From Streptomyces sp. NBC_00154 (GTDB lineage Bacteria > Actinomycetota > Actinomycetes > Streptomycetales > Streptomycetaceae), in the NCBI RefSeq assembly GCF_026342835.1, contig NZ_JAPEMI010000001.1, forward strand, positions 4,160,501-4,224,500: a stretch of DNA of 64,000 nucleotides, given 5' to 3'. Position 1 is the stretch's first letter, and each line of letters starts with the position of its first letter. The position numbers were made by a program, and so were the translations under genes. Positions 43,883 through 52,259 of the stretch are shown one piece after another. The notes under the pieces are model-generated. The model was given only the letters and a program-made list of their open reading frames with translations. It was not told the origin of the DNA and ran no database searches.

Positions 43883-44628
43883 AGAAGTTGAGCAACTCGC
43901 AGAAGAACGACCGGAAGAACGACCGGAGGAACGAGCAGAGGAGCAGGCTCAATCTGGTCGTCCTCGACATGGCCGGGACCACCGTCGCCGACGGCGGCCT
44001 CGTCGAGCAAGCCTTCGGCGCCGCCGCACAGCGCCTCGGCGTGCAGCCCGGCTCCGCCGACCACACCGAGAAACTCGACTATGTGCGCGCCACCATGGGC
44101 GAGTCCAAGATCTCCGTCTTCCGCCACCTCTTCGGCGACGAGGACCGGGCCCAGCAGGCCAACGTCGCATTCGAGAGGGCGTACGGGGAGCTGGTCGACG
44201 GCGGCCGTATCGCGCCGCTGCTCGGCGCCCGCGAAGCCATCGAGCGGCTCACGGAAGAGGGCCGGACCGTGGTCCTCTCCACCGGTTTCGCCCGCACCAC
44301 CCAGGACGCGATCCTCGCCGCGCTCGGCTGGCAGGACCTGGTCCCGCTGACCCTCTGCCCCGCCGACGCGGGCGGCCGCGGCCGCCCCTACCCGGACATG
44401 GTCCTCGCCGCGTTCCTGCGCACCGGAGCGGTGGACGGCGTCCAGCAGATCGTGGTCGCCGGGGACACCTCGTACGACATGCTCAGCGGCGTACGCTCCG
44501 GGGCCGGGATCGTCGCCGGGGTGCTGACCGGCGCACACGACAAGGACCAACTGGAACGCAACGGGGCCACGCACGTACTGGGTTCGGTCGCCGAGCTGCC
44601 GGACCTGATCGCCCGGGCGGAAGCATGA
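43879..44628 (+). CDS. Phosphonatase-like HAD hydrolase
   Basis: 249 residues. HAD motif I is LVVLDMAGTT with nucleophile Asp30 and Ala at the +2 position, as in phosphonoacetaldehyde hydrolase (PhnX: DWAGTT) but unlike ordinary HAD phosphatases. A cap-domain MGESK places Lys77 where PhnX has its Schiff-base lysine (MGxxK). Motifs II (VVLSTGFA) and III/IV (VVAGDTSYDMLSGVRSGAGI) complete the fold. This matches the TIGR03351 PhnX-like group, so it may cleave the C-P bond of phosphonoacetaldehyde or a related aldehyde. The GTG start overlaps the FAD gene stop; a TTG at 43888 is an alternative. Confidence 0.83.
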   Translation: MKKLSNSQKNDRKNDRRNEQRSRLNLVVLDMAGTTVADGGLVEQAFGAAAQRLGVQPGSADHTEKLDYVRATMGESKISVFRHLFGDEDRAQQANVAFERAYGELVDGGRIAPLLGAREAIERLTEEGRTVVLSTGFARTTQDAILAALGWQDLVPLTLCPADAGGRGRPYPDMVLAAFLRTGAVDGVQQIVVAGDTSYDMLSGVRSGAGIVAGVLTGAHDKDQLERNGATHVLGSVAELPDLIARAEA

Positions 44629-45737
44629 CCGGCACACCCGGTGCAGCAGCCGGTCGGACCGCGCAGGGCGGCGGGATCCGGTTCGACGGGGTCAGCGTCG
44701 CGTACGGCAGGAACACCGTCCTCGACCGGCTCGATCTGACCGTTGAAGCCGGCGAGGTCATGGCGCTGCTCGGGCCCTCCGGATCCGGTAAGACCACCGC
44801 CCTGCGCGCCGTCGCCGGCTTCGTCCGGCCCGCCTCCGGGCGGGTCTGGCTCGGCGACCGCGACGTCACCGGGCTGCCACCGCACAAGCGCGGCATCGGC
44901 ATGGTCGTCCAGCAGTACGCGCTCTTCCCGCACATGCGGGTCCAGGACAACGTCGCCTTCGGCCTCAAGGCCCGCAGGGTCGCAAAGGCCGAGATCCCCG
45001 CACGGGTCGCCGAAGCCCTCGAACTCGTCGGCATGGCCGCGTACGCCAAGCGCTACCCGCGCGAGCTCTCCGGCGGTCAGCAGCAGCGCGTCGCCATCGC
45101 CCGCGCGCTCGCCGTCCGCCCCGGTGTCCTGCTGCTCGACGAACCGCTCTCCGCGCTCGACGCCCGGCTGCGCTCCGGGATGCTCGCCGAACTTGCCCGC
45201 CTGCACCGGGAGTTGCCGGACGTCTCCATCCTGTACGTCACCCATGACCAGGTCGAGGCGCTGACCCTCGCCGACCGGATCGCGGTCATGGACAAGGCGC
45301 GACTGCAGGACTGCGGCACCCCGCAGGAGCTGTACCGCCGCCCGCGTACGGAGTTCACCGCGTCGTTCGTCGGCAACGCCAACCTGCTGCCGGTCACCGT
45401 CGCCGGGACCGCGGGCACCGTGGAGTTCGCCGGGCGCAGGCTCGACGTACCGACCGGCGAGGCGGCCGACGGCGTCACCGCCACCCTCTGCGTCCGGCCC
45501 CACCTGGTCGGACTCGGCGACGGGCCCAACGCGCTGACCGGCGCCCTCGCCGAGGTCCAGTGGCGCGGCTCCACCCATCGGCTGTACGTCGACGTCGAAG
45601 GCCACCGGATCAAGGCCGACCTCCCCGAACTGCGCGACACTCCGGCGCTCGGCGACCGGGTCACCCTGCACTTCGCCGCCGAGGACGCGGTGCTGCTCCC
45701 GGCCGGCGCCGGGGTCGGGGGAGGAGTTCGTGCCTAG
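44625..45737 (+). CDS. Aminophosphonate ABC transporter ATP-binding protein
   Basis: 370 residues, MalK/PotA-like. Walker A is GPSGSGKTTALRAVAG, the Q-loop VVQQYALFPHM, signature LSGGQQQRVAIARALA, Walker B LLLDEPLSALD, and switch YVTHDQVEAL. A C-terminal TOBE-type regulatory domain (about 250-365) follows. Its ATG overlaps the HAD gene stop (ATGA). Together with the next three genes it forms a complete importer of the 2-aminoethylphosphonate PhnSTUV type. Confidence 0.9.
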   Translation: MTGTPGAAAGRTAQGGGIRFDGVSVAYGRNTVLDRLDLTVEAGEVMALLGPSGSGKTTALRAVAGFVRPASGRVWLGDRDVTGLPPHKRGIGMVVQQYALFPHMRVQDNVAFGLKARRVAKAEIPARVAEALELVGMAAYAKRYPRELSGGQQQRVAIARALAVRPGVLLLDEPLSALDARLRSGMLAELARLHRELPDVSILYVTHDQVEALTLADRIAVMDKARLQDCGTPQELYRRPRTEFTASFVGNANLLPVTVAGTAGTVEFAGRRLDVPTGEAADGVTATLCVRPHLVGLGDGPNALTGALAEVQWRGSTHRLYVDVEGHRIKADLPELRDTPALGDRVTLHFAAEDAVLLPAGAGVGGGVRA

Positions 45738-46635
45738 CGCCGTGACCGGAGACGTTTCCTCTGGTGCGTCCGGCAGCGGCCTTGTCCTCAACCGCCGGAC
45801 GGGCTCGAAGTACCGCATGGCCCCCCGGTTCGTGTGGGTGGTGCCGCCCGTTGCCGTTCTTGCTCTTGTCTTCCTCTATCCGCTGGTCCTCGTCGTCCAG
45901 CAGTCCGTCAGCCCGGACGAGGGCGGCACCTCGCTCGCCCCGTACGGCGACGTCTTCGCCTCCGCGTCATTCCGCTCGGCGCTGACCACCACCGTCTGGC
46001 TCGCCGTCGGCTCGACCGCCGGCTGTCTGGTGCTCGGTCTCGTCCTCGCCCTGGTGATCGCCTTCGTACCGTTCCCCGGCGGCAGGGCGGTCGCCAGGTT
46101 CATCGACGTCTTCCTCTCCTTCCCGTCCTTCCTGATCACCCTCGCCCTGCTGTTCATCTACGGCACCGTGGGCATGGCCAACGGCGTCTGGACGGATGCC
46201 ACCGGAGCGGCGGACGGGCCCTTCCACTTCCTCACCACCCCGTGGGGCGTCCTCCTCGCGGAGATCACGTACTTCACCCCGTTCGTGATGCGGCCACTGC
46301 TCGCCGCGTTCTCGCAGCTCGACACCGCACAGCTGGAGGTCGCCTCCTCCCTGGGCGCGAAGCCGGCCCGGATCGTGCGGCAGGTGATCCTCCCCGAGGC
46401 GCTGCCGGCGCTCGCCGCGGGCGGCTCCCTCGTCCTCGTGATGTGCCTCAACGAGTTCGGCATCGTGCTGTTCACCGGGGCCAAAGGGGTCACGACCCTG
46501 CCGATGCTCGTCTACGGCAAGGCGATCCTGGAGTCCGACTACCCGGCCGCCTGTGCCGTCGCCGTCGTCAACATCGCGATCTCCGTGGGCCTCTACAGCC
46601 TGTATCGGATGGTGAGCCGCCGTGTTGGTGCATAG
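45730..46635 (+). CDS. Aminophosphonate ABC transporter permease 1
   Basis: 301 residues with six membrane spans. The inner-membrane EAA loop (about 215-235) reads LEVASSLGAKPARIVRQVIL then PEALPALAAGG, the ATPase contact. PhnU-type permease. GTG 45730 has GGGGGAGGAG upstream and overlaps the ATPase gene by 8 bp. Confidence 0.88.
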   Translation: MPSAVTGDVSSGASGSGLVLNRRTGSKYRMAPRFVWVVPPVAVLALVFLYPLVLVVQQSVSPDEGGTSLAPYGDVFASASFRSALTTTVWLAVGSTAGCLVLGLVLALVIAFVPFPGGRAVARFIDVFLSFPSFLITLALLFIYGTVGMANGVWTDATGAADGPFHFLTTPWGVLLAEITYFTPFVMRPLLAAFSQLDTAQLEVASSLGAKPARIVRQVILPEALPALAAGGSLVLVMCLNEFGIVLFTGAKGVTTLPMLVYGKAILESDYPAACAVAVVNIAISVGLYSLYRMVSRRVGA

Positions 46636-47419
46636 CCGTACCGGGAAGTGGGCCACCTGGGCCGTCTTCTTCCTGCTCTTCGTCCCACTGTTCGCACTGC
46701 CCCTGCTGGTGATCGTCGCCGCGTCGTTCACCACCAACTGGTCCGGTGCCTTCCCCTCGGGCCCGACCACCGAGCACTACCGGGCCGCCACCAGTGGCGA
46801 CTCCCTCCAGGCGCTCACCACCAGCCTGATCACCGCCGTCGGCGCCAGCCTGCTCGCCCTCACCATCGGCTCCTGGGCCGCGCTCGCCGCCGCCACGCTG
46901 CGGCGGCGGGGCAAGAGGTTCCTGGACGGGCTGTTCATGCTGCCGGTCGCTGTACCGTCTGTCGTCGTCGGCCTCGCCGTGCTCGTCGCGTTCAGCAAGC
47001 CGCCGATGCTGCTCAACGGCACGCGCTGGATCGTGATCCTGGCGCACACCATTCTTGTCACGGCGTTCGCCTACCAGTCGGTCTCGGCTGCGACAGTGCG
47101 TCTCGACCCGATGTACGAGCAGGCGGCAGCCAGCCTCGGCGCCCGCCCCTCCTACGTCCTGTGGCGGATCAAGCTGCCGCTCCTGCTGCCCTCCCTCACG
47201 GCCGCCGCGGGGCTCTGCTTCGCCCTGTCCATGGGTGAGCTGAGCGCCACGATGATGCTCTACCCGCCCGACTGGACACCGCTCCCGGTGCAGATCTTCG
47301 CGGCCACCGACCGTGGCTCGCTCTTCACCGGCGCCGCCGTGGCCGTGGTCCTCATGGGCACGACGCTGCTGGTCCTGCTCGCGGTCTCCCGCATCCGCAC
47401 CAAAGCCTCGTACCGCTGA
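46622..47419 (+). CDS. Aminophosphonate ABC transporter permease 2
   Basis: 265 residues with six membrane spans. The EAA loop is YEQAAASLGARPSYVLWRIK then LPLLLPSLTAAAG. PhnV-type permease, partner of the gene before it. GTG 46622 overlaps the previous stop by 14 bp, and GGTGAG lies 5 nt upstream. The overlap chain from the FAD gene to here implies one operon. Confidence 0.88.
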   Translation: MLVHSRTGKWATWAVFFLLFVPLFALPLLVIVAASFTTNWSGAFPSGPTTEHYRAATSGDSLQALTTSLITAVGASLLALTIGSWAALAAATLRRRGKRFLDGLFMLPVAVPSVVVGLAVLVAFSKPPMLLNGTRWIVILAHTILVTAFAYQSVSAATVRLDPMYEQAAASLGARPSYVLWRIKLPLLLPSLTAAAGLCFALSMGELSATMMLYPPDWTPLPVQIFAATDRGSLFTGAAVAVVLMGTTLLVLLAVSRIRTKASYR

Positions 47420-47458
47420 CACCCCGTACCGAACCCACTCCCAGGAGATACGACACCC

Positions 47459-48520
47459 ATGCGCAAGAGCCACCTCAAGCCGCTGGCCGCCGTCACCGGC
47501 GCGCTCGTCCTCGCCGCCACCCTCTCCGCCTGCGGTGGTTCCTCCGCCGCCTCCGACGAGAAGATCGTCACCGTCTACAGCGCGGACGGGCTCAAGGGCG
47601 AGAACGGCGACGGCTGGTACGACAAGGTCTTCAAGGACTTCGAGAAGAAGACCGGCATCAAGGTCGAGTACGTGGAGGGCGGCTCCGGCGAGATGGTGCA
47701 GCGCGCCGCCCGCGAGAAGTCCAACACCCAGGCCGATGTACTGGTCACACTCCCGCCGTTCATCCAGCAGGCCGATTCCAAGGGCCTCCTGACGGCGTAC
47801 GAACCGGCCGGCTCCGACCAGGTCGACGGCGCCGACAAGTCGTCCGACTCCAAGTGGACCTCGGTCGTCAACAACTACTTCGGCTTCGTCTACAACAAGA
47901 AGGAACTGAAGACCGCGCCCACCACCTGGGACGAGCTCACCGACGCGAAGTACAAGGAGAAGATCCAGTACTCCACCCCCGGAGTCGCCGGTGACGGCAC
48001 GGCCGTACTCATCAAGGCCATGCACGACTTCGGCGGCAAGGAGCCGGCGATGGAGTACCTGAAGAAGCTCCAGGCCAACAACGTCGGCCCGTCCGCCTCC
48101 ACCGGCAAGCTCGCCCCCAAGGTCGACAAGGGCGAACTGCTCGTCGCCAACGGCGACGTCCAGATGAACTACGCCCAGTCCAAGGACATGCCGAACCTCG
48201 GCATCTGGTTCCCGGCGAAGTCCGGCTCCAAGCCCACCACGTTCGCCCTGCCCTACGCGGCCGGACTGGTCAGCAAGGCCCCGCACAGCGCCAACGGCAA
48301 GAAGCTGCTCGACTTCATGCTCTCCGAGCAGGCCCAGAAGGACGTCAGCGAGGTCGGCGGCGGCTTCTCCGCCCGCAAGGACATCGAGGCCACCGACGCG
48401 AACGCCATCGAGCTCAGCAAGCTGATGGGCGGGGTGGAGGTCTTCGAGCCGGACTGGTCGGACATTGGCGCCAACCTGGACGGATATGTGGACGCCTGGA
48501 AGACGGCCACCGGAAGCTGA
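47459..48520 (+). CDS. Aminophosphonate-binding lipoprotein of the ABC importer
   Basis: 353 residues. Signal peptide with lipobox LSAC (MRKSHLKPLAAVTGALVLAA then TLSAC), so it is anchored outside the membrane. The mature protein has the iron/putrescine/AEP-binding fold: VTVYSADGLKGENGDGWYDK, FEKKTGIKVEYVEGGSGEMV, NNYFGFVYNKKELKTAPTTW, and FALPYAAGLVSKAPHSANGK. It delivers substrate to the two permeases. AGGAGA precedes ATG 47459. Final gene of the operon. The 2-aminoethylphosphonate specificity is inferred from the FAD and HAD genes. Confidence 0.88.
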   Translation: MRKSHLKPLAAVTGALVLAATLSACGGSSAASDEKIVTVYSADGLKGENGDGWYDKVFKDFEKKTGIKVEYVEGGSGEMVQRAAREKSNTQADVLVTLPPFIQQADSKGLLTAYEPAGSDQVDGADKSSDSKWTSVVNNYFGFVYNKKELKTAPTTWDELTDAKYKEKIQYSTPGVAGDGTAVLIKAMHDFGGKEPAMEYLKKLQANNVGPSASTGKLAPKVDKGELLVANGDVQMNYAQSKDMPNLGIWFPAKSGSKPTTFALPYAAGLVSKAPHSANGKKLLDFMLSEQAQKDVSEVGGGFSARKDIEATDANAIELSKLMGGVEVFEPDWSDIGANLDGYVDAWKTATGS

Positions 48521-48633
48521 CTGCGGCGACCGGCACGGGCCCACCGGACCGGCACCCTAAAATCGGGGATGTCGGCGCTGCACAACGCGGTGCCGCCGGC
48601 GTCCCCGCACACGGCGTACGGCAGGAGTCCCAC

Positions 48634-49422
48634 ATGGCAGAGCGCAAGCCGATCACATCCTGGCTCACCGACATGGACGGAGTCCTGATCCACGAAGGCA
48701 CGCCGATCCCCGGGGCGGACGCCTTCATAAAGCGGCTGCGGGAGTCCGGGCTGCCGTTCCTGGTGCTCACCAACAACTCGATCTACACGGCACGCGACCT
48801 GCACGCCCGCCTGGCTCGCATGGGCCTGGACGTGCCGGTGGAGAACATCTGGACCTCCGCCCTGGCCACTGCGAAGTTCCTCGACGACCAGCGGCCCGGC
48901 GGCACCGCGTACGTCATCGGCGAGGCCGGACTCACCACCGCGCTGCACGACATCGGGTACGTCCTCACCGATCACGAACCGGATTACGTCGTCCTCGGGG
49001 AAACTCGTACGTACAGTTTCGAGTCGCTCACCAAGGCGATCCGGCTGATCAACGGCGGGGCCCGCTTCATCTGCACCAACCCGGACGAGACCGGCCCCTC
49101 CGCCGAGGGCCCGCTGCCCGCCACCGGCGCCGTCGCCGCACTGATCACCAAGGCCACCGGCAAGGACCCGTACTTCGCGGGCAAGCCCAACCCGCTCATG
49201 ATGCGCACCGGGCTGAACGCGATCGGCGCCCACTCCGAGTCCAGCGCCATGATCGGCGACCGGATGGACACCGATGTGCTCGCAGGCCTGGAGGCGGGCA
49301 TGCACACCTTCCTGGTGCTGACCGGTCTGACGACCCCCGCCGACATCGACCGCTACCCCTTCCGGCCGTCCACGGTCGTCGACTCCATCGCCGACCTGGT
49401 CGGCCTCATCGACGTCGGCTGA
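48634..49422 (+). CDS. HAD-IIA (NagD-like) phosphatase
   Basis: 262 residues. Motif I is LTDMDGVLIHEG, motif II LVLTNNSIYTARDL, Lys in GKPNPLMMRTGL, and motif IV MIGDRMDTDVLAGLEAGM. The central cap is type C2a (about 75-175), as in NagD/AraL/phosphoglycolate phosphatases. It hydrolyses a sugar or nucleotide phosphate of unknown identity. ATG 48634 follows GGAGT. It comes 113 bp after the phosphonate operon and may be read separately. Confidence 0.9.
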   Translation: MAERKPITSWLTDMDGVLIHEGTPIPGADAFIKRLRESGLPFLVLTNNSIYTARDLHARLARMGLDVPVENIWTSALATAKFLDDQRPGGTAYVIGEAGLTTALHDIGYVLTDHEPDYVVLGETRTYSFESLTKAIRLINGGARFICTNPDETGPSAEGPLPATGAVAALITKATGKDPYFAGKPNPLMMRTGLNAIGAHSESSAMIGDRMDTDVLAGLEAGMHTFLVLTGLTTPADIDRYPFRPSTVVDSIADLVGLIDVG

Positions 49423-49447
49423 GCCCGGCCGGCACCGGCACGGGCGC

Positions 49448-49483
49448 GTGCGGGGGAGGGTTCCTGCGAGCCGTTCCCCGCAC
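49448..49483 (+). terminator. Possible terminator after the HAD-IIA gene
   Basis: GTGCGGGG (49448-49455) and CCCCGCAC (49476-49483) can pair over 8 bp around a 20-nt loop, 25 bp after the stop at 49422. The stem is short, so support is modest. Confidence 0.4.
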
Positions 49484-49560
49484 TCCCACGGACCAGCCCC
49501 GCCGCCCCAGCGGATGCGAAAACCCGCCGGACGCGTGAACCTGCCTTTAGGAGGTTCACG

Positions 49561-50136
49561 ATGCGTTCCATACCCTTCACGTTCTGTGGAGCCGCAGTGG
49601 TTGCGGTGACACTGATGCCCGCCTCAGTCGCACTGGCCGACACCGGCTCCGGCCAGGAAAAGGACTCACAGACCCGCGCCACCCTCTCGGTGGATCCGTC
49701 CTCCATCGCCCCCGGGGGTGAGGTGGACCTGCAGTTCGACGGCTGCAAGGGCAAGAAGGCCAAAGGGATCTCCGATGCCTTCGACTCCGACGCCGGCTTC
49801 TCGGCCGCCGACGACAGCGGACTCTCCGCCACGGCCAGGATCCGCTCCGACGCCGCGGCCGGCGACTACGACATCTGGGTGACGTGTGACGACGACAAGG
49901 ACACCCGGGTGTCCGGCACCGTCACCGTCGTCGACCGCGAAGGCGCCGCACCCGTCGCCCCGATCGCCCCGGTCCGCGCCGGAGGCGGCGGCACCGCGGC
50001 GCTCCTGGCCGGCGAGGCCGCCCAGCAGGACGGCCCCGGCGTCGTACACACCGTGATCGGGCTGGTCCTGGCCGCCGTCGCCTCCGTCGCCGTCGCCTTC
50101 CGCAGCTCCCGCCGTCGCCACCCGTCCACGGACTGA
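49561..50136 (+). CDS. Secreted protein encoded beside a class F sortase
   Basis: 191 residues. Signal peptide MRSIPFTFCGAAVVAVTLMP with cleavage near ALA-DT. The exported domain resembles small Ig-like folds (ATLSVDPSSIAPGGEVDLQF, then YDIWVTCDDDKDTRVSGTVT). A Gly/Ala linker and a C-terminal membrane span (VIGLVLAAVASVAVAFR) with SSRRRHP end the protein. No LPXTG-like motif precedes the span. AGGAGG supports ATG 49561. It is coupled to the downstream class F sortase, 5 bp away, a common actinobacterial pairing. Confidence 0.8.
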   Translation: MRSIPFTFCGAAVVAVTLMPASVALADTGSGQEKDSQTRATLSVDPSSIAPGGEVDLQFDGCKGKKAKGISDAFDSDAGFSAADDSGLSATARIRSDAAAGDYDIWVTCDDDKDTRVSGTVTVVDREGAAPVAPIAPVRAGGGGTAALLAGEAAQQDGPGVVHTVIGLVLAAVASVAVAFRSSRRRHPSTD

Positions 50137-50141
50137 ACGAG

Positions 50142-50873
50142 ATGTCCGTCAAGGACCGCCCGACAGGCACCGGCCGGCTGCTCACCGGCGTGGCCTGGGC
50201 CGTCGTGTTGCTGGCCCTGTGGCTCTGGGGACGCGGCATCACCGACGGCTCCGGCGCCAGCTCCGCCCCGACCACCGGTGATGTCGCCGCGGTCGGCCGC
50301 CCCCTCGGCGTACCGCTGCCCGCGGCGCACGCCCCGATCAAGGGTGCGGCGCCCGAGCGGGTCGAGATCCCCTCGATCGGCATCAAGGCCCCCGTCGTCT
50401 CCCGCGGCCTGGACGCGGCGGGAGGGATCGACCCGCCGTCCTTCGCGACACCGCACACGGTCGGCTGGTACGGCAGCGGCACCCGGCCCGGCGCGGCGGG
50501 CGCCGCGCTCTTCGTCGGCCATGTCGACACCGAGACCAAACCGGCCGTCTTCTACGGGCTGAGCGCGGCCCGCCCCGGCGCCAAGATCCGGGTGGTCCGC
50601 ACGGACGGCACGGTCGCCGAATTCACCATCGACGACGTCCAGGTCTTCACCCGGAACCGCTTCAACGCCCACAAGGCGTACGGGCCCCGCAAGGACGGCC
50701 GGGCGGAGCTGAGGCTGATCACCTGCGGCGGTACGTTCGACCGGGCGTCGCACGAGTACAACGCCAATGTGGTCGTCTCCGCCTATCTGACCGGCGAGAA
50801 GAAGAGTGCGGCCAAGGCAGCCGAGGCCGTGGGCAAGTCCGCGGAGTCCGCCGGGTCCGCCGACTCCGCGTAG
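50142..50873 (+). CDS. Class F sortase
   Basis: 243 residues. An N-terminal span (LLTGVAWAVVLLALWLWG, about 13-30) is followed by the sortase barrel with His127 (LFVGHVDTE), Cys195 (RLITCGGTF) and Arg201 (DRASHEYNANV). This is the actinobacterial class F arrangement. The C-terminus is Ala/Ser-rich. It should cut and attach, or process, surface proteins; its partner is probably the gene just upstream, although no canonical sorting signal is seen there. Confidence 0.9.
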   Translation: MSVKDRPTGTGRLLTGVAWAVVLLALWLWGRGITDGSGASSAPTTGDVAAVGRPLGVPLPAAHAPIKGAAPERVEIPSIGIKAPVVSRGLDAAGGIDPPSFATPHTVGWYGSGTRPGAAGAALFVGHVDTETKPAVFYGLSAARPGAKIRVVRTDGTVAEFTIDDVQVFTRNRFNAHKAYGPRKDGRAELRLITCGGTFDRASHEYNANVVVSAYLTGEKKSAAKAAEAVGKSAESAGSADSA

Positions 50874-50900
50874 GTCGTCCCGAGCAGATGAGAGATACCT

Positions 50901-50945
50901 GGCCCGGCCGGCCGCCCGTTCTCCCCCCGGGGCGCCGGCCGGGCC
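50901..50945 (+). terminator. Hairpin terminator after the class F sortase
   Basis: GGCCCGGCCGGC (50901-50912) and GCCGGCCGGGCC (50934-50945) form a perfect 12-bp stem with a 21-nt loop, 27 bp after the sortase stop. The remaining 50946-51194 gap carries only the upstream region of cslZ. Confidence 0.6.
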
Positions 50946-51194
50946 GGTCCTCGACCGCGGTGCGCGGGCTGCGGGAGAAGCCCGGCGCCGACACGGGAGG
51001 GCAAGGGGGCGTGTGGGCCACTCCTGAACACTGTAGGCCGGTGAACGGTCATGGCCCAGTCGTTTTTTGACGGTACGTCCAGAACTAGTCACTGTCCGTC
51101 GTTCGTGAACGTCCTCGTATGTACGGGCAAGCCGGACACCGGGGTGTGCCAGGATGGATTCGACCGGTCTTGTCCGGCACCCAAGGGGGAGTGG

Positions 51195-52208
51195 ATGTAC
51201 GGCAATTACACCGGCCGGTTCCGCACGGGGGCGGTGGCCGCGGCCGGCGCGATGGTGCTGCTCGCGGGATGTTCCTCGGCCGGCGACGACGGGGACAAGA
51301 ACCCCGCCGTGATCGGCCGGCAGCCCACGGGCGGCGACCCGTACTGGGTCAACCCCGACGGGAACGCGGCCCGGCAGGTCGCCGCGTACACCAAGGACGG
51401 CAACGACAAGAACGCCGACCTGATCAGGAAGATCGCCCGGCAGCCGGTCGGCGAGTGGATCGGCCCGGACAACCCCGAGGCCGAGACCAAGGGCTTCACC
51501 GAGGCGGCCGCGAAGGCCGGCCGGGAGGCGCTGCTGGTCCTCTACAACATCCCGCACCGCGACTGCGACCAGTTCTCGAAGGGCGGCGCCGCCGACGGCA
51601 ACGCGTACCGCGCCTGGCTGGAGAAGGTCGCCCAGGGCATCGGCGACCGACGGGCCACGGTGATCCTGGAGCCGGACGCAGTGCTGCACCTGGTCGACGG
51701 CTGCACCCCACAGGAGTTCCACGAGGAGCGGTACGACCTCCTCAAGGGCGCCGTCCAGCGGCTGAAGCAACTGCCGGACACCCGCGTCTACATGGACGCG
51801 GGCAATGCCGGCTGGCACACGCCCGACGCGCTCTTCCAGCCGATCCGGCGGGCAGGCATCGCGGACGCGGACGGCTTCGCGGTCAATGTCTCCAACTTCC
51901 AGACCACAGCGGCCAGTACGGATTTCGGCAAGCAGCTGTCGGCGAAGGTCGGCGGCAAGCCGTTCGTGATCGACACCAGCCGCAACGGAAACGGGCCCTA
52001 CGGCGGCGGCGACCCGAAGGAGAACTGGTGCAACCCTCCGGGCCGCGCACTCGGCGAACCGCCGACGACGGACACGGGTGAGGACCTGGTCGACGCGTAT
52101 CTCTGGGTCAAGCGGCCGGGAGAGTCGGACGGTGCCTGCAAGGGGGGTCCGAAGGCCGGGGCGTGGTGGCCGGAGTACGCGCTGGGTCTGGCCCGCAACA
52201 CGAAGTAG
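51195..52208 (+). CDS. cslZ: CslZ: GH6-family endoglucanase lipoprotein of the csl locus
   Basis: 337 residues. Lipobox LLAGC (Cys26) predicts membrane anchoring outside the cell. The GH6 signatures are clear: VLYNIPHRDCDQF (signature 1, Asp123) and ATVILEPDAVLHLV (catalytic Asp161 region), followed by DTSRNGNGPYGGGDPKENWC and LWVKRPGESDGAC. It should cut beta-1,4-glucan. In Streptomyces cslZ lies beside cslA and glxA and trims or releases the hyphal-tip glucan. ATG 51195 follows GGGGGAG; the frame upstream lacks sense. It converges on glxA. Confidence 0.9.
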   Translation: MYGNYTGRFRTGAVAAAGAMVLLAGCSSAGDDGDKNPAVIGRQPTGGDPYWVNPDGNAARQVAAYTKDGNDKNADLIRKIARQPVGEWIGPDNPEAETKGFTEAAAKAGREALLVLYNIPHRDCDQFSKGGAADGNAYRAWLEKVAQGIGDRRATVILEPDAVLHLVDGCTPQEFHEERYDLLKGAVQRLKQLPDTRVYMDAGNAGWHTPDALFQPIRRAGIADADGFAVNVSNFQTTAASTDFGKQLSAKVGGKPFVIDTSRNGNGPYGGGDPKENWCNPPGRALGEPPTTDTGEDLVDAYLWVKRPGESDGACKGGPKAGAWWPEYALGLARNTK

Positions 52209-52259
52209 TACCCGGGGGCGTCCGGTGGCCGGTTCTCCGTCCTCGAACTCCCCCTCGGC

